A model generated the notes under the pieces. That model ran no database searches. It had not been told where the DNA came from and was given only the letters and a program-made list of their open reading frames with translations. A program made the translations under genes and the position numbers. Shown here one piece after another: positions 1-5,991 of a DNA stretch of 5,991 nucleotides (position 1 is the stretch's first letter; each line of letters opens with the position of its first letter). Source of the stretch: Anaerolineales bacterium (GTDB lineage: Bacteria; Chloroflexota; Anaerolineae; 4572-78; J111); assembly GCA_012032575.1 (NCBI GenBank), contig JAAUSP010000477.1:1-5991 (forward strand), in the 5' to 3' direction.

Positions 1-232
1 TGATCTCCAGAGCCAGTTTCTGGCCAGCCGGGGTAAATTTGACCCCCTGGTACGGCTCATAGGCTACCAGATGCAGCTCGGCCAATTTTTTGCACATATT
101 GGTCACCGAGGCCGGAGCCACGCCCAACATCTCGGCCAGCGCCGATGTAGGCGCCTGCCCTTTCTGTTCGTGCAGTTTATAAATGGCCTTGAGATAATCC
201 TGCATGGCCTGGCTGATGGCGACTCGTTCCAA
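1..232 (-). CDS. DtxR/MntR-family metal-dependent transcriptional regulator, N-terminal part (cut by window edge)
   Basis: About 77 N-terminal residues are visible; the rest lies beyond position 1. The protein begins ERVAISQAMQDYLKAIYKL, followed by ALAEMLGVAPASVTNMCKKL and a wing segment VAYEPYQGVKFTPAGQKLAL. This is the winged helix-turn-helix of DtxR/MntR/IdeR repressors, which bind operator DNA when loaded with Fe2+ or Mn2+. The metal-binding dimerisation domain is not in the window, so the metal cannot be inferred. The start is probably TTG at 232-230: an in-frame TAA lies just upstream, no in-frame ATG precedes it, and AAAGGA sits 9 bases before it. An internal ATG (residue 10) is possible but would remove helix 1. 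It is transcribed divergently from the aminotransferase, from a good promoter about 55 bases upstream. Family assignment is firm; gene-level identity is not. Confidence 0.85.
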   Translation of the reverse strand, partial: MERVAISQAMQDYLKAIYKLHEQKGQAPTSALAEMLGVAPASVTNMCKKLAELHLVAYEPYQGVKFTPAGQKLALEI

Positions 233-241
233 CGAATTTAA

Positions 242-247
242 TCCTTT
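242..247 (-). promoter_or_regulatory. Ribosome binding site deciding the TTG start of the DtxR-family gene
   Basis: AAAGGA on the minus strand lies 9 bases before TTG at 232. The only nearby upstream ATG (in the AATGTTG segment) is in another frame, and the correct frame is closed by TAA there. This supports a TTG start. Confidence 0.55.
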
Positions 248-288
248 GAGACAACAACATTAACCGGGCAAACCTCGCCCGCTTCTTG

Positions 289-317
289 AGTGTAGCCCAG
301 ATGGAGAGAAGTGTCAA
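289..317 (-). promoter_or_regulatory. Sigma70-type promoter for the DtxR-family gene
   Basis: On the minus strand, a perfect -35 TTGACA (317-312) is followed by a 17-bp spacer and -10 TACACT (294-289, 4 of 6 matches). Transcription would start near 282, leaving a leader of about 50 bases before the TTG start. It is back to back with the aminotransferase promoter. Confidence 0.6.
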
Positions 318-330
318 GCAAATTCAGCGA

Positions 331-359
331 TTGACAAACCTTATGTTCCATGTTATCCT
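331..359 (+). promoter_or_regulatory. Sigma70-type promoter with extended -10 for the aminotransferase gene
   Basis: A perfect -35 TTGACA (331-336) is followed by a 17-bp spacer and -10 TATCCT (354-359, 4 of 6 matches). The -10 is preceded by TG at 351-352, giving an extended TGnTATCCT box. The start would be near 366, giving a leader of about 94 bases before the ATG at 460. Confidence 0.6.
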
Positions 360-393
360 GCCAGACCAATAGCGTTATCAAGCCATAAAACTG

Positions 394-413
394 GGGGATT
401 TAACGAAATCCTC
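394..413 (+). other. Short hairpin in the aminotransferase 5' leader
   Basis: GGGGATTT (394-401) can pair with AAATCCTC (406-413) around the tetraloop AACG, giving an 8-bp stem with one G-U pair. It lies inside the predicted leader, about 28 bases after the predicted transcription start. No T-run follows, so it is not an ordinary terminator. Any role is unknown. Confidence 0.35.
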
Positions 414-447
414 TACCTCTCAGTTCCCGCCAGTTCCATCTTATAAC

Positions 448-452
448 AGGAG
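448..452 (+). promoter_or_regulatory. Ribosome binding site of the aminotransferase gene
   Basis: AGGAG sits 7 bases before ATG at 460, a near-ideal spacing. It fixes the start of a protein whose N-terminal arm is shorter than in many relatives. Confidence 0.7.
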
Positions 453-459
453 ATAAATT

Positions 460-1552
460 ATGTCCGACAAACCCGTTATCAATTTTACCCGGGGTGTGCC
501 CGCCACCGAGTCTTTTCCAGTCGAAGAGGTTATCGCTGCTTCAAAAACAGCTCTGGAAAAATATGGGACCACCATTCTGCAATACGGTTCCTCTTACGGC
601 TTTTTGCCGCTGCGGGAGTGGCTGGCCGAGTGGCAGGGTGTGTCCGTTGACCAGGTTTTGACCTCCAACGGTTCGCTCCAAATCATCGAGTTTTTGTGCT
701 TTCATTTCATCCAGCCGGGCGACGTGGTCTTTACCGAGTCGCCCAGTTATGACCGCACCTTGACCATGCTGCGCCGGCACGGGGCCACAGTGGTGGGCAT
801 TCCCCTGGAGGCCGACGGCCCGAATATTGAAGCGCTGGAAGCCGCCCTTAAAGAACGAGCGCCCAAATTTTTCTACCTCATCCCCGATTTTCAGAATCCG
901 GCGGGGGCCACCTGCTCGCTGGAAAAGCGGCAAAAGCTGGCCGAATTAGCCAACCGGCACGGCTTCTGGCTGCTGGAGGACGCGCCCTACCGCCCGCTCC
1001 GCTTCCGGGGCAAGCAGCAGCCCTCGCTGTACGAATTGAACCCGGAGATGACCCTGCACATGCTGTCTTTCAGCAAGCTCGTCGGTCCCGGCCCACGGGT
1101 GGGGATTCTGTATGGCCCGGCGGATTTGCTCAAAAAGGTCTCTAAAATTGCCGAAGATACCTATATTACCCCGTCCCCTGCTGTCTCACGGCATTGTCTA
1201 TGAGTTTTGCAACAGCGGCAAGCTGCCCGACCAGATTGCCAAGCTCAAAGCGCTCTACGCGCCGCGCCTGCAAGCCTGTCTCGACGCGCTGGACAAGCAT
1301 CTGCCCGACGCCGAAACCACCCGACCCGACGGCGGCTTCTTCCTGTCGGTCACGCTGCCTGAAGGGACCAGTGCGGTGCAGGTCCGCGAGCAGGCCAAAG
1401 CCCACAATTTGAATCTGGCCGATGGGCAAGCCTTTTTCCCCAACGGCGGCGGCGAGCGTTTTCTGCGCCTGCCCTACTGCGCCCTCAGCCCCGAAGAAAT
1501 CAACGAAGGCATCAGCCGGCTGGCGGCTGCGGTTAAAGAGGTGCAAGGGTAG
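460..1552 (+). CDS. PLP-dependent class I/II aminotransferase (fold type I), interrupted by a +1 frameshift
   Basis: Transfers an amino group between an amino acid and a 2-oxo acid using pyridoxal phosphate, in the cytosol. The first frame (460-1203) carries the family motifs: LQYGSSYGFLPLREWLA (residues about 40-56), the SNGSLQIIEF cofactor-phosphate loop, DFQNPAG with Asn146, EDAPY with Asp174 and Tyr177, and SFSK with the Schiff-base Lys206, followed by GPGPRVG with Arg213. The second frame carries LLSHGIVYEF, RPDGGFFLSV and ERFLRLPY with the substrate-carboxylate Arg336. The frames join cleanly if CCCC at 1175-1178 is read as CCC, so TPS runs straight into LLSHG. That gives about 363 residues, somewhat short because the usual N-terminal helix is reduced. 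The closest groups by eye are LysN/2-aminoadipate transaminases and the catalytic domain of MocR proteins; no DNA-binding domain is present. The substrate cannot be told from sequence. It is divergent from the DtxR-type gene and convergent with malQ. Confidence 0.85.
1175..1178 (+). other. Frameshift site in the aminotransferase (one extra C in a C run)
   Basis: Reading frame 1 through CCCC gives a non-family tail SPAVSRHCL and a stop. Dropping one C gives ITPSLLSHGIVYEF, which matches the family, and the frame then stays open to 1552. The indel sits in a homopolymer, as expected of a sequencing error. Confidence 0.8.
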
Positions 1553-1558
1553 GATCAA

Positions 1559-1612
1559 GTGATGCGTGATGCGTGATACGTGACTCTTTACGCATCACGC
1601 ATCACGTATCAC
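1559..1612. repeat. Long imperfect palindrome built of GTGATGC/GTGATAC heptads
   Basis: The left arm (1559-1581) is three tandem heptads GTGATGC, GTGATGC, GTGATAC plus GT. The right arm (1590-1612) is its near-perfect inverse, ACGCATC twice and then ACGTATC. The 23-bp arms pair except at two positions (one G-U, one A-C), around an 8-base loop. It lies 6 bases after the aminotransferase stop and 24 bases from the malQ stop, so it could slow or end transcription from both sides or protect 3' ends. Neither side has a T-run, so it is not a standard intrinsic terminator. I recall similar intergenic ATCACGC-type palindromes being dispersed in some environmental bacterial genomes, but this window holds only one copy. 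Confidence 0.8.
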
Positions 1613-1636
1613 CCACAAACCATATCTTCGTAAGGT

Positions 1637-3255
1637 CTATTTTTCCTCAGCCTTAGTTTCATCCTGAGCTTGTCGAAGGGCCTTAGCCTCTTCCTCCGCC
1701 TTCCTCTGCCACACTGCCGGATCACGCCCATATAACTCAACCAATTCGCTCAGCCGGGTTGACACCCAGGGGTTGAGCGCCTCGCTGCGGTAGCGCCAGG
1801 CCCAGTTGCCGCCCAGCACCGAAGGGGTGTTCATGCGGGCGTCGCTGCTCAGGTTGAGAGCATCCTGAAAAGGAATAATGGCAAAGCGGGCCACTGAGGC
1901 CAGCGCCAGCCGGATAAAATCCCAAACAACATCATCGTCGGGACGGGCCAGGTAGCGCCGGACCAAATCCTTTTCAGCCGGGGTGCGCTCCTGATACCAG
2001 CCCAGGGTGGTATTGTTATCATGCGTGCCGGTGTAGACCACAGCGTTGCGGCGGTGGTTGTGGGGCAGGTACGAATTGACACCCGGCTGCGCACCGGCTT
2101 CCCCGGCGTCGAAGGCGAACTGCAAAATCAACATACCGGGGAATTTAAAGTGGTCGCGCAGCGCTTCGACTGCGGGGTGATCACCCCTAAATCTTCGGCC
2201 AGCAGCGGAAGCTGGCCCAACTCGCGCTCAATCACTTCAAACAGTGACGTGCCGGGAGCCTTGATCCAGCGACCGTTGATGGCCGTAGTCTCGCCGGCGG
2301 GCACTTCCCAATAGGCTTCAAAGCCGCGAAAATGGTCAATGCGGATAATATCCACCAGATTCAGGGTCGCCCGAATCCGGTTGATCCACCATTGATAACC
2401 CTGCGCGGTCATTTTTTCCCAGTTGTAAAGCGGGTTGCCCCAGAGCTGCCCGCTCGCACTAAAGTAATCGGGCGGAACTCCGGCAACGACCGTGGGCTGG
2501 CCTTCTTTATCCAAAAAGAACAGCTCACGATTGGCCCAAACATCCACGCTGTCGGGGGCCACAAAAATGGGGATGTCGCCGATGATGCGGATGCCGTGCT
2601 CGTTGGCGTAGGTCTTGACCGCAGCCCACTGCTGGAAGAAATAATATTGCAGTACCTTCTTCACGGCGATGGCTTCGGCCTGATCCTGCCGCCAGCGTTT
2701 GATCGCCGCCGGACGGCGCAGGGCAATATCTTTATCCCAAAAGTTGCTCCACATCGCCCCAAAAACATCTTCCGCCGCCGCTTTGCGGTCGTAAAACTCT
2801 TTGACCGCCATAAACAGGGCGAAATCGTCCAGCCAGCCGGCCTGTTGGGCGCAAAAAGCCTCAAAATCGGCCCGGCGCTCGGCGCTGGCATTGGCTAAAA
2901 AGTTGCGGGCGGCCCGCTCGAGCAGCGGCACTTTCCAATAAATCACCCAGCCAAAATCAATCGTATCCACCGGGAAAGGCGGAACTTCGGCCAGGTCGTC
3001 GGCGCTCAAATCACCCGCTTCAACCAGTTTGGTCAAGTTGATCAGCAGCGGGTTACCGGCAAAGGAAGAAAAAGAGGCGTAGGGCGAGTCGCCGTAACCG
3101 GTTGGACCCAGCGGCAGCACCTGCCATAACGATTGTTTGGCCTCAACCAGAAAGTCAATAAACTGAAAAGCCGCTTCCCCCAAATCGCCGATGCCATGCA
3201 GGCCGGGGAAGGAGGTAGGATGCAATAAAATACCACTGGCGCGGGTGAATTCCAT
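1637..3255 (-). CDS. malQ: 4-alpha-glucanotransferase (amylomaltase, GH77), interrupted by a -1 frameshift
   Basis: Cytosolic enzyme that transfers glucan segments between alpha-1,4-linked maltodextrins, releasing glucose and feeding maltodextrin or glycogen breakdown. The start at 3255 gives the typical ASGILLHPTSFPG N-terminus, then WQVLPLGPTGYGDSPY (about 44-59). RIDHFRGFE holds the nucleophile Asp307, PLLAEDLGVIT the acid/base Glu354, and YTGTHDNNTTLGW the third catalytic Asp, about 413 in the repaired protein. The first frame (3255-2128) leaves the family sequence right after GVITP. Adding one base there resumes AVEALRDHFKFPGMLILQF in the second frame (to 1637), giving about 539 residues. 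The C-terminal roughly 28 residues are charged (KAEEEAK, KAEEK) and carry a repeat-derived LRQAQDE insertion. A GGAG box lies 10 bases before the ATG. The gene follows maeB by 57 bp on the same strand, so co-transcription is plausible. Confidence 0.93.
1651..1686 (-). repeat. Short repeat element inserted in the 3' end of malQ, flanked by a 6-bp direct repeat
   Basis: On the minus strand the core CCTTCGACAAGCTCAGG lies within a 24-bp unit (1657-1680). CTAAGG lies on both sides (plus-strand CCTTAG at 1651-1656 and 1681-1686). In the malQ frame it encodes ALRQAQDE. Removing one unit plus one flanking copy (30 bp) would leave an in-frame EEEAKAEEK tail. I know the LRQAQDE-encoding sequence as a recurrent short element in various environmental genomes; that recognition is from memory, not a search. 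Confidence 0.6.
2173..2177 (-). other. Frameshift site in malQ (one base missing next to a G/C run)
   Basis: On the minus strand the codons ATC ACC CCG CAG give ITPQ and then non-family sequence to a stop. One extra base at CCCCG restores ITPAVEALRDHFKFPG, matching GH77. The missing base lies in or beside the run seen as GGGG (2174-2177) on the plus strand. Confidence 0.8.
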
Positions 3256-3265
3256 AAAAATCTGT

Positions 3266-3269
3266 CTCC
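3266..3269 (-). promoter_or_regulatory. Ribosome binding site of malQ
   Basis: GGAG on the minus strand is 10 bases before ATG at 3255, slightly farther than ideal. The intervening ACAGATTTTT is A/T-rich and should be unstructured. It supports the chosen malQ start. Confidence 0.5.
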
Positions 3270-3291
3270 ATTTGGTTAGATTAAAAAATAA

Positions 3292-3297
3292 ATTATA
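3292..3297 (-). promoter_or_regulatory. Possible -10 box for malQ within the maeB-malQ gap
   Basis: A consensus TATAAT lies on the minus strand in the A/T-rich 57-bp gap, 36 bases before the malQ ATG. No good -35 is found at 16-18 bp and there is no TG extension. It may be a secondary promoter or just composition. Confidence 0.25.
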
Positions 3298-3312
3298 ACG
3301 AACTAAATCGCA

Positions 3313-5567
3313 TCACACTAAAGCCCGCATTTGCGCGTCAACCACAGCAATGGCAGCCATGTTGACGATGTCGCGCACCTCGTCGCTGGGCAGCAGAATG
3401 TGGACGCACTTAGCCATGCCCATTAACACCGGGCCGATGGCTTCGGCCCCGGCCAATCGCTGCATCAATTGATAGGAGGTATTGGCCGCGTTGAGATCGG
3501 GGAAGATGAACACATTGGGGTCACGCACATTGCTGAAGGGGTAGAGCCGGTCAATGATTTCGGGCAATACGGCGGTGTCCACCTGCATTTCGCCATCCAC
3601 CGGCAGGTAGGGTCGCCGCTTTTTGAGGATGTCCACTGCCTTGCCTACTATCTGTGGGCTGGTGTGGCTGACGCTACCAAAATTGGAGAAAGAGAGCATC
3701 GCGATTTTGGGGGGGATGTCGAAATTGGCGGCCACTTCGGCCGACAACTCGGCAATGTCGGCCAGGTCTTCGGCGGAGGGCGCGATATTCACGGCGCAAT
3801 CAGCAAAGAAAAAGACCCGGTCGCGGATAATCATAATGTAGAGGCCAGCGGCCCGGCGTACGTCGGGGCGGGTGCCGATGATCTCGAAGGCCGGACGGAG
3901 GGCCTCGACGTAGTTGGTGGTCAGGCCAGAGATGAAGGCGTCGGCTTCGCCGCTCTGCACCATCAGCAGGCCATAGTGGTTGGCCGCTCGGCCAGGGTGC
4001 GGGCTTCGGGCGGGGTCAGGCCCCGGCGCATTCGCCGTTTGAAAAGGATTTTGGCGTAAGCTTCCAGTCGGGTCGACTCATGGGGGTTGATGATGCGGGG
4101 GCGATACTCCAGCCCCAGCTCGTTGACGTGGGCCATAATTACCTCCTCGCGGCCCAGCAGGATCGGCTCACCAATGGCCTGCCCCTGAATTTCGGCGGCG
4201 GCGCGAATGATCTTGTCTTCCTCGCCCTCGGCAAAAACAATTCGCTTTGGCACACTGCGGGCCTTGTTGAAAATGGTTCGCATCAAGGCCCAATCTTTGC
4301 CCAGGCGGCTTTCCAACTCTTCCCGATATTTAATCAGGTTGACCGATTTACGGGCGATGCCTTCGGTCATGGCCGCTTCGGCCACCGCCGGCGTCACCCA
4401 CAGTAGCACACGTGGGTCAACCGGCTTGGGCAAAATGTAATCGGGGCCGAATTTGAGGCTGTCGGTGCCATAGGCTTTCAGAACAGAGTCTGGCACATCT
4501 TCGTGGGCCAGAGCAGCCAGGGCGCGGGCGGCGGCCAGCTTCATACCGTCGGTAATCTGGCGGGCTTCCACGTCGAGAGTGCCCCGAAAAATAAAGGGAA
4601 AGCCCAACACATTGTTGACCTGGTTGGGATAATCGCTACGGCCGGTAGCAATGATGGCGTCGGGCCGGGCGGCTTTGGCTTCGGGATAGGTGATCTCCGG
4701 GTCGGGGTTGGCCAGGGCAAAGATGATGGGCCTGGGGGCCATCTTTTTGACCATCTCTTGGGTCAGCACATTGGCGGCGGAGAGGCCCAGGAAGATGTCG
4801 GCCCCTTCGATGACCTCACCCAGGGTGCGGGCGGCGGTATCCTGAGCAAACTGCTCCTTATAGGGATCCATCTCTTCCTGGCGGCCTTTGTAAACCACCC
4901 CTTTGATGTCGCACATGGTGATGTTTTTGGGTTTAACCCCGGCCTTGACCAGGAGTTCAGTACAAGCAATCCCGGCCGCCCCGGCTCCGCTGACAACTAA
5001 TTTGACCGTTTCGAAGTGGCGGCCGGTCAGTTCCAGAGCGTTGAACATGCCGGCAGTGACGATAATGGCTGTGCCGTGCTGGTCATCGTGCAGCACCGGA
5101 ATGTCCAGTAGCTCTTTCAGTTTACGCTCGATGTAGAAACATTCGGGCGCTTTGATATCTTCCAGGTTGATGCCGCCAAAGGTGGGAGCGATGGCCCGGA
5201 CAACATTAACCACTTCATCAGGGTCGGTGGCGTCTACTTCAATGTCGAACACGTCAATATCGGCAAAGCGTTTGAAGAGGAGGGCCTTGCCTTCCATGAC
5301 CGGCTTGCTGGCCAGCGGCCCGAGATTGCCCAGGCCCAAAATGGCGGTACCGTTGCTAATCACCGCCACCAGATTGCCCTTGATGGTGTATTGATACGCG
5401 TCGCGGGGATCGTTGGCAATTTCCAGCACTGGTATCGCTACACCGGGGGTGTAGGCCAGGCTGAGGTCATATTGGGTCAAACTGGGCTTGATCGGCACAA
5501 TAGCAATTTTGCCTTTGCGCCCTTCGGCGTGATAGCGTAAGGCGGCTTCTTTGGTGATCTTTTCCAT
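3313..5567 (-). CDS. maeB: Malic enzyme with C-terminal phosphotransacetylase-like domain (MaeB type), interrupted by a -1 frameshift
   Basis: Oxidatively decarboxylates malate to pyruvate with NADP+ (or NAD+) in the cytosol. Malic-enzyme motifs are LAYTPGVA (Tyr39), [12 protein letters not shown] (Lys94), [12 protein letters not shown] (metal ligands Glu136/Asp137) and HDDQHGTAI (Asp161/162). [11 protein letters not shown] (191-201) is the dinucleotide loop, and ANPDPEI follows at 286-292. From about residue 436 a PTA-like domain follows ([17 protein letters not shown]; then [47 protein letters not shown]). In E. coli MaeB this domain is not a working transacetylase but mediates acetyl-CoA inhibition; the same role is inferred here. 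The first frame ends in AERPTTMAC. Adding one C near 3982-3983 gives [18 protein letters not shown] in the next frame and a 751-residue protein, the usual family length. The start at 5567 is chosen over an upstream in-frame ATG (5618) for its strong ribosome binding site and the family-typical N-terminus [12 protein letters not shown]. Cofactor preference cannot be read with confidence. Confidence 0.95.
3982..3983 (-). other. Frameshift site in maeB (one base missing in a C run)
   Basis: On the minus strand CGGCCAACCAC reads RPTT and then stops. With CGGCCCAACCAC it reads RPNHYGLL and continues in the frame of the rest of the PTA-like domain. The family normally has RPNHYG or similar here, so a lost C in a short homopolymer is the simplest explanation. 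Confidence 0.85.
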
Positions 5568-5572
5568 TTGAA

Positions 5573-5580
5573 TCCTCTCC
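5573..5580 (-). promoter_or_regulatory. Ribosome binding site deciding the maeB start
   Basis: GGAGAGGA on the minus strand lies 5 bases before ATG at 5567. The alternative in-frame ATG at 5618 has no such box, and its extra 17 residues (TTAHGWWITIFEERIQ) are not family sequence. Confidence 0.75.
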
Positions 5581-5810
5581 TCGAAAATAGTAATCCACCA
5601 TCCGTGAGCTGTCGTCATAAGCTATTTTCATCATTGATAAGGCGGGAGAGCCAACTGTGCAACTCCTCATTTTTATTGCCTGTGTTCACAAGGGTATTTG
5701 GGACGAACGCTGATTGATTAATTCATTGATCAAATCCTTGTCAGAGTAAATTGATCCGAACATAACTTTCTAAACTTTTGCGGTACTATACCTACTGCAT
5801 CGTCTATGCT

Positions 5811-5849
5811 AAAAATTCGGGCTATTTCCACTGCAAAACCCGAATTTTA
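5811..5849 (-). terminator. Perfect inverted repeat AAAATTCGGG / CCCGAATTTT, possible intrinsic terminator
   Basis: The arms 5812-5821 and 5839-5848 are perfect 10-bp complements around a 17-base loop. On the minus strand the stem ends in five T residues, and on the plus strand in four, so it could act as a weak terminator in either direction. The GC part is only 4 bp and the loop is long, so efficiency is doubtful. An operator for a dimeric regulator is an alternative. Confidence 0.35.
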
Positions 5850-5922
5850 ACTCTGGATAATGCACTACCCTGAATTATGCCAGCCATTTATTACAAATAC
5901 CTTAAGCAACGCTTGACCCCGG
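5811..5922 (-). ncRNA. Candidate short transcript or attenuated leader upstream of maeB
   Basis: The interval runs from the predicted start of the extended -10 promoter to the T-run of the inverted repeat, about 110 bases. Inside it, ACTACC near the 5' end could pair with GGTAGT near 5866, closing an upper domain. No known RNA family is recognised. This is an inference from promoter and hairpin spacing only. Confidence 0.18.
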
Positions 5923-5991
5923 TAGTTCATTATATCATAGCCCCGACGCCACCGGGAACACAGCCGGTTTTGTCCAGCCAGGGGGGCGACG
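5877..5991 (+). CDS. Possible 5' end of an unrecognised gene running off the right edge
   Basis: An ATG at 5877 opens a frame of 38 codons, still open at the edge, beginning MPAIYYKYLKQRLTPVVHY and continuing with a Pro-rich APTPPG stretch. I recognise no family. There is no convincing ribosome binding site. A GATAAT box (5856-5861) lies only 15 bases before the ATG, with no good -35. A minus-strand frame is also open over the same stretch, so this may be chance. Confidence 0.2.
   Translation, partial: MPAIYYKYLKQRLTPVVHYIIAPTPPGTQPVLSSQGGD
5929..5937 (-). promoter_or_regulatory. Consensus extended -10 promoter element pointing toward maeB
   Basis: TGATATAAT on the minus strand is a perfect extended -10 (TGnTATAAT). 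The -35 is weak (TTCCCG at an 18-bp spacing), which extended -10 promoters tolerate. Transcription would start near 5922, giving a maeB leader of about 355 bases unless it stops at the hairpin at 5811-5849. Confidence 0.4.

Larger units (their letters stand above)
5568..5991. other. Region upstream of maeB without a confident gene
   Basis: These 424 bases are more A/T-rich than the genes, especially 5700-5900. They hold the maeB ribosome binding site, a perfect 10-bp inverted repeat (5812-5848), a consensus extended -10 on the minus strand (5929-5937) and open frames on both strands at the right edge. No strong promoter is obvious just upstream of maeB. A weak minus-strand pair TTGCAC / TATCAA with 17-bp spacing lies between about 5635 and 5665. 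Confidence 0.6.

Noticed and set aside
1112..1203. Separate start at 1112 for the second half of the aminotransferase
   Set aside because: The first 22 residues of that frame (MARRICSKRS and on) are an out-of-frame reading of conserved aminotransferase sequence. A single extra C explains the break better than an overlapping second gene.
1559..1612. CRISPR-like or classical Rho-independent terminator
   Set aside because: The heptads are contiguous, with no spacers, and there is no T-run after either arm. It is recorded as a palindromic repeat instead.
2332..2898. 188-codon plus-strand open frame opposite malQ
   Set aside because: It overlaps the catalytic part of malQ, which is certain from its active-site motifs. 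It has no ribosome binding site or family resemblance.
3469..4059. Long plus-strand open frame opposite maeB
   Set aside because: It lies antisense to the PTA-like domain, which has clear family motifs. The antisense peptide is Gly/His/Val-rich with no recognisable fold, and arises from codon bias of the real gene.
5467..5670. 67-codon minus-strand open frame starting upstream of maeB
   Set aside because: It runs into maeB in the wrong frame and has no ribosome binding site at its ATG. The overlapped part encodes conserved maeB residues.
5714..5733. TTGAT / ATCAA dyad resembling an FNR site
   Set aside because: The half-sites are 10 bases apart rather than the 4 required for FNR-type sites. 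The surrounding DNA is A/T-rich, where such matches are common.
5822..5887. 21-codon minus-strand open frame ending inside the 5811-5849 hairpin, like a leader peptide
   Set aside because: It has no well-placed ribosome binding site and no run of a regulatory amino acid. No alternative antiterminator stem is evident, so the match is probably chance.

Overview
This is a bacterial chromosomal window with mid-50s GC by eye, dense in housekeeping metabolism. It holds three near-complete genes: a PLP-dependent aminotransferase (+), a GH77 4-alpha-glucanotransferase malQ (-), and a malic enzyme fused to a phosphotransacetylase-like domain, maeB (-). A DtxR-family regulator (-) is cut by the left edge. 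There is no phage, plasmid, CRISPR or rRNA/tRNA signal. The combination of genes and two kinds of short intergenic repeat (a heptad-built palindrome, and the short element encoding LRQAQDE) suggests an uncultured environmental lineage, possibly Chloroflexota. That assignment is inference, not proof.

Layout. Positions 1-232 (-) encode the N-terminal helix-turn-helix of the DtxR-type repressor. Positions 233-459 are a divergent promoter region with two good sigma70-type promoters whose -35 boxes lie 13 bp apart. Positions 460-1552 (+) encode the aminotransferase. Positions 1553-1636 lie between convergent genes and carry a large hairpin made of heptamer repeats. Positions 1637-3255 (-) are malQ, and 3313-5567 (-) are maeB, 57 bp upstream of malQ on the same strand. 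Positions 5568-5991 hold no confident gene. This last stretch has the maeB ribosome binding site, a perfect 10-bp inverted repeat, a consensus extended -10 on the minus strand, and an open frame running off the right edge.

The most important caution is that all three main genes are broken by exactly one single-base indel each. The extra C is at 1175-1178, and the missing bases are near 2173-2177 and near 3982-3983. Each site lies in or next to a C/G run, and the protein reads normally through family motifs on both sides. Sequencing or assembly error is much more likely than three independent pseudogenes, so each gene is annotated here as one CDS with a frameshift.

Functionally, maeB (malate to pyruvate, probably controlled by acetyl-CoA through its C-terminal domain) and malQ (maltodextrin disproportionation) both serve central carbon metabolism and may be co-transcribed. 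The aminotransferase belongs to the fold-type I AAT family and its substrate is unknown. I found no clear new biological system. The most unusual signals are a repeat insertion with flanking duplications in the 3' end of malQ, the heptad palindrome, and a possible short transcript upstream of maeB.
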